From assembly GCA_014762485.1 (NCBI GenBank), contig JABURU010000171.1, forward strand, positions 1 to 7,222: DNA of 7,222 nt, given 5' to 3'. The stretch is from Gammaproteobacteria bacterium. GTDB taxonomy: Bacteria; Pseudomonadota; Gammaproteobacteria; Thiohalospirales; Thiohalospiraceae. This document shows, in pieces, positions 1 to 6,100 of this stretch. The notes beneath the pieces are model-generated. The model was not told where the DNA came from and ran no database searches. It saw nothing but the letters and a program-made list of their open reading frames with translations. Positions within the stretch are counted from its first letter, which is position 1; each line of letters opens with the position of its first letter. Position numbers and translations under genes: made by a program.

Positions 1-1
1 G

Positions 2-823
2 TTTGTCAGGCAACACATGGGCCTGCCTGATAATGGGAGTTATCACGATTATGTAGAGGTAAAGCGTCCCTACGTGGTGTGGAATGTCATCGCCGCCGAG
101 CCTTACTCGGTCAAGGCAAAAACATGGTGTTATCCGATTGCAGGATGTGTCTCCTATCGTGGTTATTATGATAAAGCCGATGCCAGGGCCTATGCCAGTG
201 AATTAAAGCAACAGGGACTGGACGTGGCCATTAGCGGGGCCAGTGCTTATTCCACCCTCGGCTGGATGGATGATCCCCTGTTGAGTACGATGCTCAATCG
301 TAGTGAGGCCAGGTTGGTAGAGGTGATAATCCATGAGCTGGCGCACCAACGATTTTATCTTGCCGATCAAACCCAGATAAACGAAAGCTTTGCCAGTGCG
401 GTGGCGCTGGAAGGAGTCAGGCGCTGGTATCAGCAAAAAGGTGATGACGCTGCCTATCAGGAATTTTTACAGGCTCGCCAGCTACGCCGCGAATTTAACC
501 AGTTGCTGCTGGCCACCCGGCAGGAGCTGGCGTCACACTATGCCCAGGTAATGGATTCGACTAAGCGCCAGCAGGGAAAGGAGAGGATCTTTTCTCGCTT
601 ACAGGACGAATACCAGCAGTTTAGTAAGCGGCATGGTGACCATCGTTATGACCGCTGGATGTCGCAGGGGTTGAATAATGCTCATCTGGCGCAAGTGGCG
701 GCCTATAATCAGCTGGAGCCGCTATTTACCAAGATGATTCGACAGGCCGACGGAGACATGCAGGCCTTTTATCGCCAGCTGGAGGCGATGTCTGAAGTCG
801 AGTTTATGCGATTAAAGGAATAA
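2..823 (+). CDS. Predicted aminopeptidase (COG4324 / Aminopep family), 5'-truncated
   Basis: This is the C-terminal part of a putative zinc-dependent aminopeptidase. The frame is open to the window edge: codons from base 2 read FVRQH directly before the MGLPDN at base 17. That internal ATG is therefore unlikely to be the real start, and roughly the first 80-100 residues of a ~350-residue family member are missing. Counting from the ATG at 17, conserved family segments are RPYVVWNV (17-24) and the WCYPIAGCVSYRGYY stretch (37-51). The zinc site is HELAH (106-110), with INESFA (121-126) supplying the likely third ligand, E123. H106, E107, H110 and E123 are all intact, so the enzyme looks active. 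Family members often carry an N-terminal lipoprotein signal, but that part is outside the window. The substrate is not experimentally clear for the family. The stop codon at 821-823 overlaps the U-tract end of a terminator on the opposite strand. No + strand terminator follows. Confidence 0.88.
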   Translation, partial: FVRQHMGLPDNGSYHDYVEVKRPYVVWNVIAAEPYSVKAKTWCYPIAGCVSYRGYYDKADARAYASELKQQGLDVAISGASAYSTLGWMDDPLLSTMLNRSEARLVEVIIHELAHQRFYLADQTQINESFASAVALEGVRRWYQQKGDDAAYQEFLQARQLRREFNQLLLATRQELASHYAQVMDSTKRQQGKERIFSRLQDEYQQFSKRHGDHRYDRWMSQGLNNAHLAQVAAYNQLEPLFTKMIRQADGDMQAFYRQLEAMSEVEFMRLKE

Positions 824-848
824 AAAAAGCCCGGCTGGAGTACCGGGC
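822..848 (-). terminator. Rho-independent terminator of the candidate small RNA
   Basis: On the - strand a perfect 6-bp GC-rich stem (843-848 pairing with 829-834, GCCCGG/CCGGGC) with an 8-nt loop is followed directly by seven T (828-822). This is a textbook intrinsic terminator for leftward transcription. On the + strand the hairpin is followed by GAATACC with no T run, so it should not efficiently stop transcription of the upstream peptidase gene. Confidence 0.8.
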
Positions 849-891
849 GAATACCACTTGTTGTAGGAGGAGACTCCTAATGGTACGGCAT
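822..891 (-). ncRNA. Candidate FNR-activated small RNA (~70 nt)
   Basis: Read on the - strand, position 891 (an A) is the predicted start. It lies 7 nt past a TATAGT -10 box and exactly 41.5 bp from the centre of an FNR-type site. The transcript ends in a GC-rich hairpin plus seven U at 822. Folded by eye it forms three parts. An outer stem pairs RNA nt 6-12 with 35-41 (5 Watson-Crick pairs plus two G-U). It encloses a perfect 6-bp hairpin, UAGGAG/CUCCUA with loop UCUC (nt 13-28), with CAACAA (29-34) left unpaired. The terminator stem GCCCGG/CCGGGC with loop UACUCCAG follows. CUCC, complementary to the Shine-Dalgarno core GGAG, occurs three times. No convincing protein is encoded; the first codons read AUG-CCG-UAC-CAU-UAG. 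The established analogues in role are E. coli FnrS and Pseudomonas PhrS, but I see no sequence evidence of homology to either. Promoter, start and terminator all agree, but this is a prediction from sequence. Confidence 0.55.
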
Positions 892-897
892 GGAGTG

Positions 898-903
898 ACT
901 ATA
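898..903 (-). promoter_or_regulatory. -10 box TATAGT, leftward promoter
   Basis: The + strand bases 898-903 are ACTATA, so the - strand reads TATAGT, 5 of 6 matches to TATAAT. Placing its first T at -12 puts +1 at 891, an A. The nearby FNR-type site then sits at -41.5, the class II activator position, where FNR-like proteins replace the need for a good -35 box. No recognisable -35 hexamer is present. Confidence 0.55.
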
Positions 904-925
904 TCCGGTGTCGCCCTTGCGCTCA

Positions 926-939
926 TTGATCTGGATCAG
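926..939 (-). promoter_or_regulatory. FNR/ANR/DNR-type binding site
   Basis: The + strand sequence TTGATCTGGATCAG matches the established FNR-family consensus TTGAT-N4-ATCAA at 9 of 10 specified positions, with a final G instead of A. The inner part is a perfect inverted repeat, TGATC-TG-GATCA (927-938). It lies between genes, and its centre at 932.5 is exactly 41.5 bp from the predicted start of the leftward RNA. In the + direction the same spacing would demand a -10 at about 962-967, where the sequence ACTGAA does not fit. The site is therefore assigned to the - strand promoter. Which FNR/CRP-superfamily member binds is unknown. Confidence 0.55.
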
Positions 940-1020
940 CCATTTTCCTGCTGGTGCAAATACTGAAACAGGCCATATTTAAACCGCAACGAACATAAGG
1001 TATAGTTTCTATTCATCGTG

Positions 1021-1048
1021 TTAAGCGGTGACATATAAATAATATAAA
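1021..1048 (+). promoter_or_regulatory. Weak candidate promoter for the HD-GYP-like gene
   Basis: TTAAGC (1021-1026) and TATAAA (1043-1048) are 16 bp apart. The -10 matches 5 of 6 and the -35 only 3 of 6. A start near 1055 would leave a very short leader. A second TATAAA at 1034-1039 and a TATAGT at 1001-1006 are alternatives. All sit in a very AT-rich stretch, so the choice among them is uncertain. Confidence 0.25.
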
Positions 1049-1050
1049 TA
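1033..1050. repeat. Perfect tandem 9-bp duplication ATATAAATA x2
   Basis: Bases 1033-1041 and 1042-1050 are identical (ATATAAATA). The duplication creates two TATAAA -10-like hexamers 9 bp apart, immediately upstream of the HD-GYP-like gene. It may simply be promoter-associated AT-rich DNA. Confidence 0.8.
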
Positions 1051-1070
1051 TTACCGGGGTTGTGGATAAC

Positions 1071-2261
1071 ATGCTGATCGAAGGCGCACCTATTGAGGTA
1101 TCGCGTGATGATCTGGCTATTGGAGAGCCTGTACCATGGCGCCTGTTTGATCGAGAACAGCGCCTGTTGCTTAGGGAAGGCAGTACCATCATTTCAGAGA
1201 GACAGATCTCTGCCTTGTTGATGCGAGGGGCGATCCGTTTTGAAACGGTAGAAAAAAAGACTCGCCGCATACAGAAAAAAAAACCGGCCCCTCTACCGGA
1301 AGAGCTCAAGCGTCGCACCAATATTCCGGATGCCCTGCAGGAATATCATCATATCTCCGAGAGGTTGATGGAGTGTTTCTATCGCCTGGAAGATGAGCAG
1401 AGTGTACCTGATCTACTAACCGATATAGACCTCCTGTCTCAGTCCCTGGTTTCCGTTATTCGACAAGATCCTGACAAGGCCCTCGTGGCCCTGCAGTTGA
1501 TGAACGAATACCCTTATACGGTGATCCATCCCATCCATGTTGCGATCCTGATGATGATTATGGAAATTCATCTAAAGAAGGGAGAAGAGCACCAGTTATC
1601 GGTAGTTAAAGCCTGTTTAACGCAAAATATCGCTATGAATAGCTTACAGGAAGAGCTGTTTACCCAGGTTTTACCCCTCGACGCTGAACAGAAGCAGGCC
1701 ATCAATCAACACCCCATGATGTCCGCCCAGTGGCTGGAGGATGCCGGCGTCACGGATCAGCTTTGGCTAGACATGACACGTCAGCATCATGAGAAAGATG
1801 ATGGTAGTGGTTATCCGATGAAGCTTAAGTCGGACGATATCTGTGTCGAGGCCAAGTTGCTGTCCCTGGCCGATCGCTTTAGTGCCATGATCTATGATCG
1901 CCCTTTTCGCGGCGGCATGGATTGCCAGGAGGTCATGAAGACCTTTATTGCTGAATTCCAGAAGGAAAAGCGTAAGCTGCCGCTGCTCATGGTGCAGCAG
2001 ATAGGTATCTATCCCCCCGGTAGCTTTGTCCGCCTGGTCAATGGTGAGACAGCCTTTGTGGTGCGTCGAACGGGTTTATCGGGCAAGCCGGTGGTCGCCA
2101 GTTATATCAGCCCCAATGGGGTGATGTTTGATCCCCCGCGTTTGCGTGATACCGGTGCCTCTCCACATCATGTGATAAAGGCCATATGCAAGGTGGATCC
2201 GTCCAACTTTGATCTGGATGTCGTCTGGCAAACGCTCACATCGTCTCGTAAACCTATATAA
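1071..2261 (+). CDS. Degenerate HD-GYP domain signalling protein
   Basis: This 396-residue cytoplasmic protein has no signal peptide or membrane segment. The N-terminal ~60 residues (pattern 'L-x-R-E-G-x-x-I ... RGAIRF') resemble the small domain that precedes HD-GYP in many c-di-GMP phosphodiesterases. A basic linker (about 62-82) and helices follow, then an HD-GYP fold at about 125-290. Numbering from the ATG, H153/H156, H214-P215, H239-H240 and the DGSGYP motif (244-249) are present. Where the metal-binding HD and following GK belong, the sequence reads QNIAMN (185-190). Losing the HD dyad predicts no or altered hydrolysis of c-di-GMP, perhaps a binding or regulatory role. A C-terminal extension (YPPGSFVRLVNGE and on) is typical of the family. 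A GTG start at 1062 is possible, but only GGGG two bases away precedes it. The ATG at 1071 is preferred, with GGGG 11 nt and TGGA 4 nt upstream; the ribosome site is poor for both. Confidence 0.85.
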   Translation: MLIEGAPIEVSRDDLAIGEPVPWRLFDREQRLLLREGSTIISERQISALLMRGAIRFETVEKKTRRIQKKKPAPLPEELKRRTNIPDALQEYHHISERLMECFYRLEDEQSVPDLLTDIDLLSQSLVSVIRQDPDKALVALQLMNEYPYTVIHPIHVAILMMIMEIHLKKGEEHQLSVVKACLTQNIAMNSLQEELFTQVLPLDAEQKQAINQHPMMSAQWLEDAGVTDQLWLDMTRQHHEKDDGSGYPMKLKSDDICVEAKLLSLADRFSAMIYDRPFRGGMDCQEVMKTFIAEFQKEKRKLPLLMVQQIGIYPPGSFVRLVNGETAFVVRRTGLSGKPVVASYISPNGVMFDPPRLRDTGASPHHVIKAICKVDPSNFDLDVVWQTLTSSRKPI

Positions 2262-2355
2262 AAGGTAATAATTCTGTAAAAAGACCGCTTGCTAACACAC
2301 AGCCAGCGCATAAAGACCGACAATAACGCTGAAGGGTTTGAATGAGGCCGGTATT
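2262..2355. other. Intergenic gap with spaced direct repeats AAAGACCG
   Basis: The 94-nt gap between the HD-GYP-like gene and the binding-protein gene shows no hairpin terminator. AAAGACCG occurs at 2280-2287 and again at 2312-2319, 32 bp apart (about three helical turns). Both copies are followed 5-6 nt later by TAAC plus a purine and C. A weak promoter-like pair is TTGCTA (2289-2294) and TAAAGA (2311-2316). The repeats could be operator half-sites, or chance. Confidence 0.35.
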
Positions 2356-3189
2356 GTGCGTGTATTTTCGTTTGCAGATCTAAAGTGGATAGCCTTACTG
2401 TTATTGGTGTCTTTTGCTGTTCAGGCAAAACCTCTGACGGTCGCCATCGTTCCCCAGTTCACGACAACCCAGACCTTCCAGAAGTGGCAGCCTTTACTGG
2501 ATCAATTGAGCAAACAAACCGGCTTGAGTTTTAAGCTAAAGGTTTATAATAATTTTCCCGATTTTGAGCGAGACTACCTTCAGGGCGAACCGGATCTGGT
2601 TTATTACAACCCTTATCACCAGGTAAAGGGTCACCTGGCACAGGGTTACGTGCCGCTGGTACGAGATGGCAAACGTAAACTGACTGGTATTATTGTCGTC
2701 GGTCGTGATAGCCCCTATCAACAGCTTGATGATCTGGATGGCAAAACATTTTCCTTCCCTGCACCAAATGCCTTCGCGGCCTCACTCTATATGCGAGCGT
2801 TATTAACGGAGAAAGAGGCGCTTACACATCATACCCACTACTCCGGCAGTCATAGTAATAGTTATCGCGATGTTGTTGCTGGCAGAGCCGAGGCCGCCGG
2901 TGGAGTTTTCCGCAGCTTAAAAAAGCAACCTAAGCGGATACGTGATCAGCTTAGGGTGATCTATCAAACACCGGGGAATTCACCACATCCATTGTCGGCT
3001 CACAGACGGGTAAATAAAAAATCTCGGGAAAAGATTACTCAGGCGATTCTGTTGATGAATAACGATCCGGCAGGCAAGGCAATATTACAAAATATTCAAA
3101 TGAGCCACCCGGTTAAAGCCAGTCATCTACGTGACTATCAACCACTAAACAGGCTAGGACTGGAAAAGTATCACGTTAGCGGAAAATAA
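2356..3189 (+). CDS. PhnD-like periplasmic substrate-binding protein, probable kinase co-sensor
   Basis: This 277-residue exported protein belongs to the phosphate/phosphite/phosphonate-binding (PhnD-like) family. The start is taken as GTG at 2356 because GAGG (2344-2347) lies 8 nt upstream. A TTG at 2338 extends the frame by six codons but has its purine-rich site only 1 nt away. From the GTG the signal peptide is clean: K10, a hydrophobic core at 11-23, and cleavage after VQA (A24). Family landmarks are the VAIVPQF strand (29-35), DLVYYNPYH (80-88), LDGKTFSFPAPNAFAAS (127-143) and SHSNSYRDVVAGRAEAAGGV (165-184). In E. coli PhnD the third region carries ligand-contacting Ser/Thr residues; here it reads NAFAAS, so the ligand may differ. 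The mature protein has no cysteine. No ABC permease or ATPase is adjacent. The next gene, 4 nt away, is a sensor kinase, which points to ligand sensing, not uptake. The ligand is unknown. Confidence 0.87.
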   Translation: MRVFSFADLKWIALLLLVSFAVQAKPLTVAIVPQFTTTQTFQKWQPLLDQLSKQTGLSFKLKVYNNFPDFERDYLQGEPDLVYYNPYHQVKGHLAQGYVPLVRDGKRKLTGIIVVGRDSPYQQLDDLDGKTFSFPAPNAFAASLYMRALLTEKEALTHHTHYSGSHSNSYRDVVAGRAEAAGGVFRSLKKQPKRIRDQLRVIYQTPGNSPHPLSAHRRVNKKSREKITQAILLMNNDPAGKAILQNIQMSHPVKASHLRDYQPLNRLGLEKYHVSGK

Positions 3190-3193
3190 TCAT

Positions 3194-6100
3194 ATGCAAT
3201 TTTTGTGGGCGCCAAAAACTCTCTTTGCACGACTGATGTTATCCGCCAGTGTGACGATGGTTGGGTTGGTAATAGTGGTGACCTATCTTGGTATTAATAA
3301 CGACCTGGATAACCAGCTTGATTCATTAAAACGTCAAAGTCAGGCGATGGCTTATCAGGTGGCTGCATCGAGTACCAGTCATATAATCACGCAAAACTAT
3401 GCTGAGCTGGAAGAGTTGGCTGTGCGTTTTTTGAAGTATCCCAATGTTAATCATATCTATATATTTGATGCCGATCTCAATCCATTATCCGCGGTCAAAA
3501 AACAACATAATGGTAGTGATTATGAATTAATTATTGATGCCGAGATGACACGGCCCGATAACTGGTCGGAGGCATTAATTGATCATAACGCGATCCAGGT
3601 ATGGCAGCCTATTGAGCTGGGTAAGCCGATCGCATGGGTGTTTATGGAAGTTAGCCTGCGGGAGTATTACCAGCAAAGACGCTCACACTATACCAGCAAT
3701 ATATTATTGGTGTCGATGATAGCCATTATTGCCATTGGGATTGCTTATTTTGTTTTGCGAAAAAATGTTAACGCCATTGAGAGTGCCTCACATTTTGCGC
3801 TTAACCTCCTTGAGCAGAATGACAAACCACTATCTGTAAAAAGTGACTTAAAAGAAGTAAATGATCTAATTGGTTCATTGAATACCGTATCTACAGAGCT
3901 GGAAAAACGTTCGCAAATCGTTAAAGAGAGCCAGGCATTACTGGAAACCATACAGGATGCACAAACAAGTTTTATTGCCGATCAAGATGTGCATGAATTA
4001 TTTACCAATATGCTGGATGGACTATTACAGCTAACGGGTAGTGAGTATGGATTTATTGGAGAGATAAAAAAGGATAAAGATGATCAGCCATACCTGAAGA
4101 CACATGCCATCACTGATATATCCTGGAATGCCGATACGAAAAAGCTCTACGCAGACAATGCCGAAAGCGGCTTTGAGTTTCATAACCTGGATACGTTGTT
4201 TGGCGAGGTGATAACCAGCAAGATGGCACTCATCACCAATGATCCTGCAAATCATCCCAGGAGCGCCGGCATACCATCCGGACACCCAGCGCTAAAGGCC
4301 TTTATGGGTATACCTATTTTTAGCGCACATACGATGGTCGGCATGATCGGTATCGCCAATCGTGAGCAAGGCTATAGTCAGGATATGCTGGACTATCTGA
4401 AGCCACTGTTATCGACCTGTGGCCAGATTATTATGGGCTATGAAAATAACCAAAAGCGCAGTGAAGCAGAAGCCGCGGTGATCAGTTCTGAGACCATGTT
4501 GCGTCAGGTACTAAATCATATTCCAACCCGGGTATTCTGGAAGGATCTAAATGGTGTGTATTTAGGTTGCAACTATAATTTTGCCCAGGATGCAGGCTTT
4601 GTCGATGAACAGAGCCTGATAGGTAAAAATGACTATGAGATGCCCTGGTCATCAGAGGCGGCTCTATACCGCCATGATGATAAGGAGGTTATTAACAGCG
4701 GTATACCCAAGCTGGGTTATGAAGAACCACAGACGACACCAGAGGGTGAGACCATCTGGTTGCGTACCAACAAAATACCGCTTACCGATGCGAATAATGA
4801 AGTAATCGGGATCCTGGGCTCGTATGAAGATATCACCACAGAAAAGCTACAAAAGCAGCAGTTACAGAAAAGTGAAGGCAGGCTAGCAGATGCGCAGCGT
4901 ATAGCTCATATTGGTAGCTGGGAAACGGATTTTCGAGATGGTAGTAATAGCTGGTCTGAAGAGACCTATCATATATTGGGCCTGGATCCACAAACAGCGG
5001 TGCCGTCTATGGACCGGTTTATAGAATGTATACATCCTGCCGATAAAGATGAAATTATGGCCAAGATTCTGGGGCATCAAGTAAACAAAGAGTCCTATGA
5101 TTATGAAGCCCGTATTATCACGGCAGACAATGAAGAGCGCACGATTTTTACCAGGGTCGTTTTTGAGCTAACCGATAGTGGTGACATTGCACGGGTCTTT
5201 GGCACATTACAGGATATTACCGAGCGCAAACGTATGGAGAGAATGAAGGATGAGTTTATCTCCACCGTCAGTCACGAGCTGCGCACGCCTTTAACCTCGA
5301 TTAAAGGCTCACTAGGTCTGGTGAAAGGTATGGCCACGGAGGCACTACCGGAAAGTATCTCTTCATTGTTGAAGATTGCCGAAAATAATACCGAGCGTTT
5401 ACTATTTTTAATTAATGACATACTGGATATCAGTAAGATTGAGACCGGTCACATTGCCTTCCATTTTAAACCGTCCAATGTTTATGACTTTATCAAAGAG
5501 GCGGTGAATGATACCGAGTCCTATGATAAGGATGTGCACTTGCAGGCGGTGTCTACCGAAACAGCGCCTGTCTGGATAAATGCGGATCATGATCGTTTTA
5601 TGCAGGTGCTATATAACCTTATATCCAACGCGGTGAAGTTTAGTGACCCAGGTGATCATGTTGATATAGGGATTGAATTTGATGATCAAACGGTGTCCGT
5701 CTATGTACGTGATTACGGTAGAGGTATACCGGAAGAATATCGTTCAACCATTTTTGATAAATTCACCCAGGTCGATTCCTCTGATACGCGTAACACAGGT
5801 GGAACCGGCCTGGGATTAAGCATCACCAAGACCATCATGGAGCGTCATAATGGTCATGTAGACTTTGAAAGCGAAGAGGGTAAAGGCACAACCTTCACGG
5901 TGACACTACCACGCTATCATGTGGCTGATGGTACGGATGCTCAGGGTGGTGGTATGCGGGTGTTGATCTGTGAGGATGAGCCTGATGTAGCAACCCTGAT
6001 TCAGAGAATGCTAGTGGCCGAAGGGTATGCCTGTGATATTGCACCCAATGCCGACGCTGCTCGTCAAATGCTGGAGGCCGGCTATTATCAGGCGATGACG

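Noticed and set aside
877..891. AUG at the very 5' end of the candidate RNA (AUG-CCG-UAC-CAU-UAG)
   Set aside because: A four-residue leaderless peptide is most simply a coincidence.
880..966. + strand 28-codon ORF preceded by a perfect AGGAGG 9 nt upstream
   Set aside because: The strong AGGAGG is the complement of the small-RNA CUCC hairpin and is locked in a 6-bp stem with a GAGA loop. No + strand promoter fits, and the peptide is unremarkable. It remains a minor possibility.
877..978. - strand open frame of 33 codons ending in ...YSHSMPYH, protein-like in composition
   Set aside because: It has no ATG, GTG or TTG start apart from the ATG four codons before the stop, and no ribosome site. 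It overlaps the FNR-type site and -10 box, which explain the sequence better. Joining it to the 26-codon frame upstream would need a frameshift in an AAAA run, for which there is no evidence.
936..1016. - strand 26-codon ORF starting with ATG at 1016
   Set aside because: There is no Shine-Dalgarno site, no recognisable protein features, and nothing indicating selection on it.
1013..1321. Long - strand open frame opposite the HD-GYP-like gene, and the similar - strand frames opposite the other genes
   Set aside because: These are antisense shadows of clearly coding + strand frames, with low-complexity or arginine/serine-rich products and no family features.
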